From: CAYHHI01 sp964356335
GTDB taxonomy: Bacteria > Arandabacterota > Arandabacteria > Arandabacterales > Arandabacteraceae
NCBI GenBank assembly: GCA_964356335.1
Contig: CAYHHI010000003.1
Coordinates: 61,814-125,813, forward strand
DNA: 64,000 nt
Direction: 5' to 3'
Position 1 is the stretch's first letter. Every line of letters starts with the position of its first letter. Both the position numbers and the translations under genes were made by a program. Shown in pieces: positions 33,328 through 42,334 of this stretch. The notes under the pieces were generated by a model, which was not told the DNA's origin, ran no database searches, and saw only the letters and a list, made by a program, of their open reading frames with translations.

Positions 33328-34431
33328 TTAGACCCCTACCTTCTCATGCCTGGATTGGACCTCGGAGAACCTGGTGGCATCGGCGGCGTGTTTGATGGCT
33401 TCCTGGATGGTGATAAGGCCGCCATCAACCATTTCCTTGAGATGGCTGTCCAGGAGCTGCATCCCCAGTTTGCGCCCTGTTTGGATCGCGGTCGGTATCT
33501 GATAGGTCTTGTGCTCTCTGATCATCCCTGCAACAGATGTGGAGCGCACCATGAGTTCGTATGCAACGATTCGGCCGCGGCCATCAGCACGGCGCGGCAG
33601 CTGCTGCGACAGAACGCCGCCAAGGGAGTCGGCCAACATCACGCGAATCTGTTGCTGCTGCTCGGCTGGGAAGACATCTATGATTCGATCGACCGTGGCG
33701 GCAACCGAACACGTGTGGAGCGTACCCATCACCAGCAGGCCGACCTCGGCAGCAGTTATCGCCAGGGAGATGGTCTCGATATCACGCATCTCACCAACCA
33801 GAATAACGTCCGGGTCCTCACGTAGGGCAGCCCGCAAGCCTGCGCCGAAAGACATGGAGTGGAGTCCAATCTGTCTCTGGGAAATCAGCGAATTCTTATT
33901 CGCATGCAGATATTCAATGGGGTCTTCCAGGGTGATTATATGTCTGGAGAAGTTGGTGTTGATATGGTCGATCAAGGCAGCGAGCGTGGTGGTCTTGCCC
34001 GAATTGGTTGGGCCTGTCACAAGAACCAGGCCTGATTTGGCCTCAGCCAGTTCGCCGACGGCCGGCGAGAAACCAAGGGAAGCCAGGTCAAGGGGCCGCT
34101 CTGGTATGAGACGGACGGCTACGCCAATGCCCGTGTGAGTCTGATAGATATTGAACCGATAGCGAGCGGCGCCTTCGCTGCTATAGGCGAGGTCCAGGTC
34201 GCCGGATTTCTCGAAATGGCGGATCTGCTCGTCGGTGAGGATCTCATAGACGAGCTGCTGGATTTCCTTGTTGGAAAGCACTCGATGGCGGGTCTTCTCC
34301 AGTTGGCCGTCAACACGAATCACAGGAACCGAGCCTGCGACCATATGGAGATCGGAAGCCTTGGCGGACCCGACGATTTCCAGAAGATTGTCTATCTTGG
34401 GCATTTTTGACTTATCCCGGGAACTCTGCAC
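33328..34431 (-). CDS. pilT: Type IV pilus retraction ATPase PilT
   Basis: 367 aa from GTG with AAAGGG upstream. Walker A GPTNSGKTTT, Asp box TLEDPIEYLH, Walker B DPDVILVGEMRD, His box MGTLHTCSVA, all as in PilT. No MshEN domain of its own (that domain is in the downstream partner). It powers pilus retraction at the inner membrane, and twitching motility or DNA uptake is implied. Confidence 0.92.
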   Translation of the reverse strand: MQSSRDKSKMPKIDNLLEIVGSAKASDLHMVAGSVPVIRVDGQLEKTRHRVLSNKEIQQLVYEILTDEQIRHFEKSGDLDLAYSSEGAARYRFNIYQTHTGIGVAVRLIPERPLDLASLGFSPAVGELAEAKSGLVLVTGPTNSGKTTTLAALIDHINTNFSRHIITLEDPIEYLHANKNSLISQRQIGLHSMSFGAGLRAALREDPDVILVGEMRDIETISLAITAAEVGLLVMGTLHTCSVAATVDRIIDVFPAEQQQQIRVMLADSLGGVLSQQLPRRADGRGRIVAYELMVRSTSVAGMIREHKTYQIPTAIQTGRKLGMQLLDSHLKEMVDGGLITIQEAIKHAADATRFSEVQSRHEKVGV

Positions 34432-34821
34432 GCGTCCCTTTCAGTCTTTATCGGCATTTAAACCAATATCTTGATGGCCATCGAATCCGGGGTTAATTCG
34501 GAAACACAATGCTTATTTCATGATTGTCTTGAATGCTAATTCTGGCGGCGTCAGCGATTACGAGGTCCGGAAAAGGAAAATCATGGGTGCGAACCAGTCC
34601 GACCAGCGACATAGGCGCAAGAATCTTAGGAGTCGTCCTCGCCATCCTTGGCTTTGCCCTTCCTGGGGTGCCAGATCATCACCGTTGGGAGCAGGTCAGT
34701 AAGAGCACGAGATCTTACAACGGTTCAGACCCACACTGTGGCGATACTGCAAGAGACAAGCGGCCCTGTAAGCCGGACGCTCAAGGGCCGCTGTCTAATC
34801 TATTTCGTCTCCCTGGACTGC
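34432..34821. other. Intergenic region with one 9-bp stem-loop
   Basis: 390 bp between the ends of two minus-strand units. AGCGGCCCT (34759-34767) pairs with AGGGCCGCT (34784-34792) around a 16-nt loop, about 30 bp past the stop of the arginine-deiminase-like gene; no T-run follows, so it is at most a weak terminator. The rest shows no coding ORF and must contain the pilT promoter. Confidence 0.5.
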
Positions 34822-37096
34822 CTATTTCGCCAAGATCATTTTTCTGAACTCTATGTAGCTCCCTGATTCTAGCCTGCACAGGTATATGCCACTTGAAAGC
34901 TCCATACCGTCTCCACTTCTGCCATCCCAGTACGCGATCTTATAGCCTGCTGCCTGGTACTCATCTACCAAGGTGGTCACTTGCTTCCCAAGGATGTCAT
35001 AAATCTGTAGCCTTACGTGACAATCCGCGGGCAGCCCATATCGGATCTCGGTAGTCGGGCTGAATGGATTCGGCGAGTTCTGGCTCAGGCTGAAGGCACC
35101 GGGAATTCCACGATCCTTCCTATCTTCTGTCCCAGACTGGTCCTCACCGACGCCGGTACATGAGACAGTGGCGCATGCTGCACCGGTCTGTATGGCACAC
35201 AGCTGAGTACCAGCCGAGGTGGGCGCGAAGCGCACCGTGACCTCAACAAACTGACCGGCAGTCAGGCTGTAGGCACCGCCACCGGCGGTGATGGCGTAGT
35301 GGTCGCAGGCCTCAGAGATACTGCCAGCGAGTGTGCCGCCACCGGTATTGGTTACGGTGAAGGTGAGATCCAGGTACTCGCCAATGGTAACCGTGCCGAA
35401 GTCAAGATCGGTGGGTACCACTGCACATGCAGGTGGCTCCTCACCGACGCCGGTACATGAGACAGTGGCGCATGCTGCACCGGTCTGTATGGNNNNNNNN
35501 NNNNNNNNNNNNNNNNNNNNNNNNNNNNNNNNNNNNNNNNNNNNNNNNNNNNNNNNNNNNNNNNNNNNNNNNNNNNNNNNNNNNNNNNNNNNCCGTGCCG
35601 AAGTCAAGATCGGTGGGTACCACTGCACATGCAGGTGGCTCCTCACCAGTGTTGAACGTGTACCAGGTGCCAGGCGCCACAATCGGGCGGGCGGATCGCC
35701 GGCCACTGTTATCCTTGGCGAAAACATAGTACTCAATGTCGACAGAGCCTGCCTGCATAGGGATATCAGCATAGAAGGAATCAGGGTATGCCGTGCTGCT
35801 CATGGTGATAGCGTTGAAACTCGGCGAGCCTGCCAATCTCCAGAAAACCTTCAGGGAATCGGCCACAAGACCTGTTGCACTTCGGTCGTCGATATAAGCA
35901 GTCACGCGATAGTCCCCGCTGTTAACCTCTCTGTCCTGCAGCGGGTTCGTATCCACCACCAGCATGTACCGATCGTGGATTTCCATTCCCCGGCAGTGGA
36001 TGGCGTCATCTTCAAGCCAGCTACCTGTGAATCCGAGAACCTCGTAACCAGGCATGGCGGCTTGGTAGGTGGCGAGTGCCGCCGCGTCAGTGCTGATGCC
36101 GAAGGTAGGTACGAACACCTTCTTGTTCAGGATGAGCGAGTTAGTGTAGCCTGCTACCTTGCCACTGCCTATGCTGCCGGAATAGACACGCACGACATTG
36201 TACGGTCGCCCGTAGCAGTTGGTGAGTGTCTGGTAGTAAGCGGCTCTGATATCGAGGGAGTCGTGATATGCATGGGTGGGCGCGACCTCCTGCACTAGGA
36301 TGGTCTCTTCATTCAAGAGCTTCGCCCAGACGTCGATGTGGTGAATGCCACTGGGGTTGATGTCGGGAACGATGACGTAATTCGCGATTCCGAGGAAATC
36401 TTCCATCTCTTGAGCAATCTGAGCATGGGTTTTGCCGGAATTCTCGCTCCAGACCATGTTTGTAGAGAAGCCGTTTCCGTGCCCGTCTGACATGAAGTTC
36501 CCGCCGGTATGCACCAGACTTGATCCGTAGACCGTGCAGCCCCACGTAGTCCCCAGCAGCCAAGGCACATTGTCATCGTAGGGACGGGGCCTGTTGTAGA
36601 TCAGGTCCGTGATGCTCCATACCCCGTTGGAGAAATTAATCTGGGGTCCGTAGTCCCGAGTCCACTTGCTGTCGGTTCGAATGTCGATGAGATCGACATG
36701 AGCCATATTCACACCATTGTTCTGCAAATTGGTCCGACAGGCCGATTGCTGACTCGCCCTGCAGAGAACATGCAAGGTGATGTCCTCGGCGAACTCCTTG
36801 AGCACCGAGTATGACAACCCGAAACCGTTGTTGTACTGGACGAGTACCCCTGTCAGGGGCTCCCACTCAGCACACTTCCTTACGGGTGCCGGTGGTGGAG
36901 CGGTCATCACCTGATATATGCCGATCTCATCAAGCCGTGTCTTTTCCTCCTCGGTGAGACCGATAGGTAAGTCGGTGATCTGGGCCTGGTCGCGGTCGGT
37001 CACGGCCAGAACTGCTACAGGCGCCAGGGTTACCAACAGCACAGCCGCAAGAAGGCTGGCCTTAATCAGCACGAGAGAAGCTTTAACATGCCACAT
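34822..37096 (-). CDS. Secreted peptidyl-arginine/agmatine-deiminase-like protein with repeats and T9SS tail (interrupted by a scaffold gap)
   Basis: Start ATG 37096 has GGAGG 10 nt upstream and gives a signal peptide (KASLVLIKASLLAAVLLVTL). The catalytic domain carries WTRDYGPQ, HTGGNFMSDG, HHIDVWAKLL and the active-site Cys in DDAIHCRGMEIHD, the order seen in Porphyromonas PPAD and agmatine deiminases. Then come near-identical repeats of about 100 aa (PACAVVPTDLDFGT, TNTGGGTLAG), and a C-terminal FlgD-like sorting domain (NSPNPFSPTTEIRYGL, SSGIYLCRL). The 100-N gap falls inside the repeats and the frames on its two sides differ, so copy number and length are unknown. Confidence 0.85.
35131..35650 (-). 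repeat. Near-identical domain repeats around the assembly gap
   Basis: A block of about 50 bp ending at 35192 and a block at 35440-35492 are the same, and a second block of about 55 bp occurs both at 35391-35446 and 35593-35647. The repeat unit is about 300 bp and encodes the beta-sandwich repeat of the deiminase-like protein. The identity explains why assembly broke here. Confidence 0.85.
35493..35592. other. Scaffold gap of 100 N
   Basis: Exactly 100 unspecified bases, the conventional placeholder for a gap of unknown size, inside the repeat region of the deiminase-like gene. Confidence 0.99.
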
Positions 37097-37235
37097 CGTC
37101 CGATTACCTCCGCGCATAGACCGAAAACTAAGCATCCATGCCGTGCCGGAACTCCTTTTCTGCCCTGCATTATACGCACGGTTTCCATTATATCTTATGG
37201 CAAAGAGAATTGCAACATATAAATTATGAGAAGTT

Positions 37236-37263
37236 GGAATTGGGAACAGACATCGTGACCCCT
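37236..37263 (+). mobile_element. Solo IS terminal inverted repeat (relic)
   Basis: 28 bp matching the right terminal inverted repeat of the IS at 59162-60649 in 26 of 28 positions (core GACATCGTGACCCCT). No transposase lies next to it. It sits about 140 bp upstream of the deiminase-like gene start. Confidence 0.75.
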
Positions 37264-37355
37264 GGCCACTATCCTGCAGTGTTGATCTGGAACCCAGGGG
37301 CAAAGGCCGGCGGGGCAGAGGTCATTGCAAGAGTATCCACCGATGCCTCGGAGCA

Positions 37356-37383
37356 ATTTCCTATTTTAGCCAAAATGGGAAAT
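37356..37383. terminator. 12-bp hairpin, possible terminator of the beta-helix gene
   Basis: ATTTCCTATTTT pairs with AAAATGGGAAAT around loop AGCC with one G-T pair. It is located about 100 bp beyond the stop of the minus-strand beta-helix gene. There is no clear T-run in that direction, so the terminator role is tentative. Confidence 0.45.
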
Positions 37384-37481
37384 CCTGGGAAGGAAGCCCC
37401 CCCAGGTGGACAGGCTTCAATCAATTGCTCGGCGGCCGACTGTCATAGAGATCTTAGCCACGAGCCTATTCCAGAACCAAA

Positions 37482-38378
37482 TCAGGGGCAGCTCTCGCCA
37501 ACTCCTGTTCCCCAGATCACACTGCCGGTCCCTGTTACGACGATGTCAGACCCACAGTCAGGGGGTGGACTGGCCCACGTGTTCCCCACGGCGCTGATTG
37601 AACTGCTTCCCTCGTGGTAGATTGCTGCACCTGTTACACCTGAGAAATTGTTCCCTCCCGGCTGCGAAACGCTTCCCAGGTCCGGCGTTGCCGCATTTAG
37701 AATCCCCACGCCCAGGGCACATGTGAATGTGTTTCCTCGCACCGTCGGATTCGCAGATGAGGAAGAGCAGCGAATTGCCCCGTAGGTGGCAAATCCTCCG
37801 GGCTTGTTGAACGTGTTGTTCTCGATCAGAGGAGTACCACCGCCCTGTACTTGAATCCCGAGATGGCCGGTACCGATGATGGTATTTCCTCGGATAACCG
37901 GGTTGTTGGATGCTCCGTTAATGTTTATCGGGATGCTCATGCCCTGGAAGAGATTGGACTCCACGACCATACCACCCGTGCAATTGATACCGAAGACGCC
38001 GTAGGAAGCTGTCAGGAAGTCGTTATGCATGATGGATGAAGCGCCATTCCCAATGGCGAGCACACCCGCGTATAAATTCGTCGGCACCGAGGTGAAGGTG
38101 TTATCCGAAATGCTCACCGCGGCGTCAACGACATAAATCGAATATGTAGCATGAGCGTACGGTGCACCGATGCTGAAACCCGCCACCGAGGACCCGCCAG
38201 CCCCCACAAACACGGCCAGGTAGTCGTTGCCGGGAGTGGGGTCGACGTCGCCTGACCCGTAGACGGCGGTGGCAGTTGCACCTGCGCCCTTGCTCGGCAC
38301 ATCGCCCACCAGTGACTGGCCCTGCTGGAGCCTGATCGGAAACGTCTCACCAAGCGCTGCGTCATAGGTCCCCGGCAA
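37482..38378 (-). CDS. DUF1565 right-handed beta-helix protein with missing start
   Basis: 298 aa from TTG 38378, but the same frame stays open and family-like up to 38549: DYYVYALSGSDTNPGTPQAP and FKTITYAVAAAG are the start of DUF1565. No ATG, GTG or TTG and no signal peptide occur in that extra 57-codon stretch before an in-frame TAA (38552-38550). The body has beta-helix rungs (NPVIRGNTIIGTGHLGIQ, TPLIENNTFNKPGG, NPTVRGNTFTCALGVG). It looks like an exported protein whose 5' end has been lost, so it may be a decaying gene. Confidence 0.7.
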   Translation of the reverse strand: MPGTYDAALGETFPIRLQQGQSLVGDVPSKGAGATATAVYGSGDVDPTPGNDYLAVFVGAGGSSVAGFSIGAPYAHATYSIYVVDAAVSISDNTFTSVPTNLYAGVLAIGNGASSIMHNDFLTASYGVFGINCTGGMVVESNLFQGMSIPININGASNNPVIRGNTIIGTGHLGIQVQGGGTPLIENNTFNKPGGFATYGAIRCSSSSANPTVRGNTFTCALGVGILNAATPDLGSVSQPGGNNFSGVTGAAIYHEGSSSISAVGNTWASPPPDCGSDIVVTGTGSVIWGTGVGESCP

Positions 38379-38634
38379 GACGCAAATGGTTCTGTCCGGG
38401 CCCGCGGCGGCGACCGCGTAGGTGATGGTCTTGAAAGGTGCCTGGGGCGTTCCCGGGTTGGTGTCGCTGCCGGATAAGGCATAGACATAATAGTCGGCGT
38501 GCGGCGCGCCCGTGCCGCAGCAATCGCTTGATTTCCGGCCTGCGGCGTGTTACACTAGTCTTGATTCCAGTATAGTGGACGCGGAGAAGGCACATCCTAA
38601 AGGCGCTTACGACGCCTGAGACACACATCAAGAG

Positions 38635-39888
38635 GTGGTAGCAAACACTGTGAAAACTGGACACGCGAGCGTTGGACGGTTTGTCTTCTTTGTCACCTGC
38701 CTTGCCGCGCTGGCCGGCTTCGCCGGCACATGCCTGGCCGGGCTTCAGATCATAGGCCTCAACGTAGGGCAGGGGGACTGTACCCTCATAATCTCGCCTA
38801 CGGGCAAGACCATGCTGATAGATGCCGGTTACACCGGCGATGGCGTAGGGACGGTGCTCCCGTATCTCCAGTCTCACGGCGTCACGGCCCTCGATTATGT
38901 TGTTGCCTCACACTACCATGTTGATCACATCGGCGGTATGGATGAGGTTGTGAATACCCTCACCAGAGACTCGATAAGAGTGGCAGCCCTCGACCGAGGC
39001 TGGTCCTATACCACAGCAGCATACACCCAGTACGCCACGGCCGTGGGCACAAAGCGCCAGACCCTGACCGAGGGTCAGGTGGTAGACCTTGGCGGTGGTG
39101 CGACGGTGAAGTGCGTGGCTTTGAATAGCCATGGGCATCTTGCCCCACCGTACGATAACGACAGGTATGATGAGAACAACTTGAGCGTCGTGCTTCTTCT
39201 GGAGTACTGCGAGTTTGACATGATGCTCGCGGGTGATCTTCCAGGTGTCAGCAGCGGGAGTTACCACGATATCGAATCTCTGGTTGCTGCCGAAGTCGGC
39301 GATGTTGACGTTTACAAGGTTGACCACCATGGAAGCTCCAGTGCTTCAAATGCCACGCTCTTGAACACCATTCTTCCTGAGGCCTGCTTGATCTATGTAG
39401 GAGACGGCAACTCTTACGGCCACCCCACCCAGGCCGTTATCAACAGGCTGGTTGGAGTCAACTGCTACATCTACCAGACCGAGCTCGGCACTGGCGGGAC
39501 GATCCCGCAGGGCGAGGGTGAAGTGGCGAACGGCAACATCGTCATAGATGTTGGGGCAGGACAGTACACCATAAATGGGGAGATCTATGCCCTGGGTACC
39601 TCCGGGGTCGAGCCAGTTTATGAAACGGCTTTCCTGAGTGTCTACCCCAACCCGTTCCTGAGCGAGACTACCGTCAAGTTCAGACTTCCCGAATCCGGGC
39701 CCGTTGCCGTGAAAATCTTTGATGTCAAGGGCAGGCTGGTGAACGCATTTCCCGCACTCGGCAGTGGCGTGAATGCCTTCACTTGGAATGGGAAATCGCT
39801 TGATGATCATGAGACCCCGGCCGGCGTTTATTTCGTCCGCATATCGGGGCCCTCGCACAATATTTCCCAGAAGATTGTAAGAAGGTAG
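38635..39888 (+). CDS. Secreted ComEC-like metallo-beta-lactamase hydrolase with T9SS tail
   Basis: 417 aa from GTG (a second GTG at 38650 is possible). Signal peptide FVFFVTCLAALAGFAGT, MBL fold with LNVGQGDCTLI, MLIDAGYTGDG, zinc motif SHYHVDHIGGM, LAGDLPG and KVDHHGSSSASN as in the ComEC C-terminal nuclease/hydrolase domain, and a FlgD-like tail (SVYPNPFLSETTVKFRLP, PAGVYFVRI) for export and anchoring. The substrate is unknown; ComEC relatives cut DNA or phosphodiesters. Confidence 0.88.
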   Translation: MVANTVKTGHASVGRFVFFVTCLAALAGFAGTCLAGLQIIGLNVGQGDCTLIISPTGKTMLIDAGYTGDGVGTVLPYLQSHGVTALDYVVASHYHVDHIGGMDEVVNTLTRDSIRVAALDRGWSYTTAAYTQYATAVGTKRQTLTEGQVVDLGGGATVKCVALNSHGHLAPPYDNDRYDENNLSVVLLLEYCEFDMMLAGDLPGVSSGSYHDIESLVAAEVGDVDVYKVDHHGSSSASNATLLNTILPEACLIYVGDGNSYGHPTQAVINRLVGVNCYIYQTELGTGGTIPQGEGEVANGNIVIDVGAGQYTINGEIYALGTSGVEPVYETAFLSVYPNPFLSETTVKFRLPESGPVAVKIFDVKGRLVNAFPALGSGVNAFTWNGKSLDDHETPAGVYFVRISGPSHNISQKIVRR

Positions 39889-39961
39889 CGGAAGGCGCAG
39901 CCTCGCCGCCCCCAGGAGTCGCCTTGTCGCCACCCATTCTCCGGGCACAGCCTCACACTCC

Positions 39962-39991
39962 TTGACAGGCCGCTTCGCGATGGCTTATAAA
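39962..39991 (+). promoter_or_regulatory. Sigma-70-type promoter for the PD-(D/E)XK gene
   Basis: TTGACA (39962-39967), 18-bp spacer, TATAAA (39986-39991), about 85 bp upstream of the GTG at 40075. Confidence 0.6.
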
Positions 39992-40074
39992 CTCTGTAAG
40001 AAGGAGTCAAGGAGGATGTCATAAAGGATTAAGGTGTAGGTCCAGAGGAGGGAAGTGGGAGGAGGTAGCAAACC

Positions 40075-41277
40075 GTGCCGACTTATTCGCATTCAAGACT
40101 TGAAACCTACGAGAACTGTCCCAGGCAGTACAAACTCCAGTATATCGATCGCGTCGAGATCGAAGAGGTCGAAGGCATCGAGGCATTCCTGGGCGGCCGT
40201 GTCCATGAGGCCCTCGAGAAACTCTACAAAGATGTCCGCATGACTTGCCTCCCCTCGGTTGAGGAAGTGATTGCCTACTACGACAAGATCTGGGATGAAA
40301 ACTGGCACGAGGGCGTGAACATCGTGCATGCCGACTACACGGCAGACAACTACAGAGAACGCGGTCGACGATGCCTCGCCGACTACTACAAACAGTACTA
40401 TCCTTTCGACTCCTCGAAGATCATTGCCATTGAGCATCTGGTCTTCTTCCCGCTTGATGAGGGAAGCCAGTACTGGATACGGGGCGTCGTAGACAGGATA
40501 GCCGTCTCCAAGGACGGCACCTACGAGATCCATGATTACAAGGCCTCCGGTAGGCTGAAGACGCAGGAGGAAGCTGACAAGGATCGCCAGCTTGCGCTCT
40601 ATCACCTGGCCCTTGAGAGGATGTGGCCTGACGTCAAAGACGTTGACCTGGTATGGCATTATCTGGTTTTCGGCAAGGAGCTGAGGTCGCGTCGGACTGC
40701 CGCGGAACTCAAGACCCTGCGGCAGGATGTGATGGACATCATCAGGACCATTGAGAAGGACAAAGACTTCCGGCCCAAGGAGAGTCCGCTCTGCGACTGG
40801 TGTGCCTACCCCGCGTTCTGTCCGGCCAAGAAACATGCCGCGATGATAGCTGCCCTTCCACCCAACAAGTATCTCGAAGAACCCGGCGTTAAACTCGTGA
40901 ACGCATATGCCGATCTGCAGAGAAGGGAGCGCGAGGTTAACGAGGAGATAGATCAGGTGAAGGAAGCCCTGATTCATTATGCGCGAGAGAACGCCGTCGA
41001 ATCCATACGGGGAAGCGATCACAAAGTTCTCGTAAAGATATACAAGGGGCTTGGGTTTCCCGGTAGAGACGACCCAGGCAGAGAGGAACTCGAGGCTCTC
41101 GTGAAGAAGTTGGGGCTGTGGGACCGCGTCTCCATGTTGAACATGATCAGCCTGGCGAAACTCGTCGAGGGCGGCACCCTTGATCCGCAGGTCGCTGAAA
41201 AGATAAGTGTCCTGGGGACAGAAGGAGAACGGCCCTGGGTGAAGCTCTCTAACCTGCGATCGGACAGAGATAGGTAA
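40075..41277 (+). CDS. PD-(D/E)XK exonuclease with Fe-S cluster (Cas4/AddB-like)
   Basis: 400 aa from GTG. PTYSHSRLETYENCPRQYKL gives the first Cys, and CDWCAYPAFCP three more, together the [4Fe-4S] set of the PDDEXK_1 (Cas4/RecB-like) family. The nuclease motifs are FLGGRVHEALEKLY, IRGVVDRIAV, YEIHDYKASG and RQLALYHLALER. There is no helicase or Cas gene next to it, so a DNA repair role is more likely than CRISPR. The C-terminal 110 residues are helical. Confidence 0.88.
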   Translation: MPTYSHSRLETYENCPRQYKLQYIDRVEIEEVEGIEAFLGGRVHEALEKLYKDVRMTCLPSVEEVIAYYDKIWDENWHEGVNIVHADYTADNYRERGRRCLADYYKQYYPFDSSKIIAIEHLVFFPLDEGSQYWIRGVVDRIAVSKDGTYEIHDYKASGRLKTQEEADKDRQLALYHLALERMWPDVKDVDLVWHYLVFGKELRSRRTAAELKTLRQDVMDIIRTIEKDKDFRPKESPLCDWCAYPAFCPAKKHAAMIAALPPNKYLEEPGVKLVNAYADLQRREREVNEEIDQVKEALIHYARENAVESIRGSDHKVLVKIYKGLGFPGRDDPGREELEALVKKLGLWDRVSMLNMISLAKLVEGGTLDPQVAEKISVLGTEGERPWVKLSNLRSDRDR

Positions 41278-41297
41278 CTCGGACTCCATAGGAATCT

Positions 41298-42239
41298 ATG
41301 ACAACAAAGAGACCCCTGCTCGTTCTTTTATCGGCTCTCACGGCGGCCTTCCTGGCTTGTTCCCCTCCTGATGTGCGGTTGGGTATGGGTGATGGCGAAG
41401 GGGTCAGGCTCTCCTACAGGATGTTAGGCAGCGGCAAGCCTCTTGTGGTGATCCACGACGGTCCCGGCTATGAGAAGTCCATCATGTACAAGGGCTTCGA
41501 CGGTCTCAAGTCCGACATGAGAGTGATCTATTACGACCAGCGTGGATGCGGCAAATCCGAGCCTCTCGCCGGGATCATTTCATCGAGGATTGACGACAAT
41601 GTCCGTGACCTTGAGGCCCTGAGGCGCTATTTCCACATCGAGAAGATGTCGCTTGCGGCTCATGGCTGGGGTGCGGTCATTGCGCTTGAGTATGCCCGCA
41701 AATACCCGGCGCGTGTTCAGGCGATGATGCTTATCACCCCCATATCGCCGTTTTCGCCGCAGCCACAGATTGAGAGCATGTTAGATAAGCTCCCTAACGG
41801 CGCCCAGGATGAGATCGCTCGAGCCCTCAATGATCCTGGCCTGTCGATGCTTGAAAGACGAGAGGCCATGATGAGGGTCATTTTACCATCGCTTTTCTAC
41901 AGGCAGGATGCAGTCCGAGACGTCAAGTGGGAAGGCCTGAAATACGCTCCCGACGTGAACCTGCGGGTGGGTGAGGAGCTCAGTTCACTGGATCTTTTCC
42001 CTGTACTCGGCGAGATAACTCAGCGGACCCTTGTGATCGTGGGGAGGCACGACGTCTCGATACCCGTGAGGGATCAGATGGCCTACGCCGACGGAATGGA
42101 GAATGCCAGTGCAGTTGTCTTCAACGAAAGCGGTCACTTTCCCTTCCTTGAAGAGCATGACTTCTTCATGAATCTGGTTAAGGAGTTCTTGCTCAAGCGG
42201 ACTGTACCGGCCCTGGTTGACGCCAGCCGGATACCATAG
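41298..42239 (+). CDS. Alpha/beta-hydrolase lipoprotein (proline iminopeptidase-like) lacking the catalytic serine
   Basis: 313 aa. Lipoprotein signal VLLSALTAAFLAC with lipobox Cys21. The fold matches proline iminopeptidase-like hydrolases: HDGPGYEKS, YYDQRGCGKSEP, acid in VGRHDVSIP, His in NESGHFPFLEEH. The nucleophile elbow reads AAHGWGAV, with Gly123 where GxSxG needs Ser; AGC to GGC is one base. Either a pseudoenzyme with a binding role, or a recently inactivated enzyme, or a sequencing error. It follows the nuclease gene by 20 bp. Confidence 0.82.
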   Translation: MTTKRPLLVLLSALTAAFLACSPPDVRLGMGDGEGVRLSYRMLGSGKPLVVIHDGPGYEKSIMYKGFDGLKSDMRVIYYDQRGCGKSEPLAGIISSRIDDNVRDLEALRRYFHIEKMSLAAHGWGAVIALEYARKYPARVQAMMLITPISPFSPQPQIESMLDKLPNGAQDEIARALNDPGLSMLERREAMMRVILPSLFYRQDAVRDVKWEGLKYAPDVNLRVGEELSSLDLFPVLGEITQRTLVIVGRHDVSIPVRDQMAYADGMENASAVVFNESGHFPFLEEHDFFMNLVKEFLLKRTVPALVDASRIP

Positions 42240-42334
42240 TCCATAACTCACGAGCAACAATCAATTGCCAACACGACCCTCCTTTGGTTTATAATCAGAC
42301 GCTCACAGCCTGTGGGTTCAACGGAGGTTTGTAG

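Noticed and set aside
40075..41277. Cas4 gene indicating a CRISPR locus
   Set aside because: No cas neighbours and no repeat-spacer array anywhere in the window.
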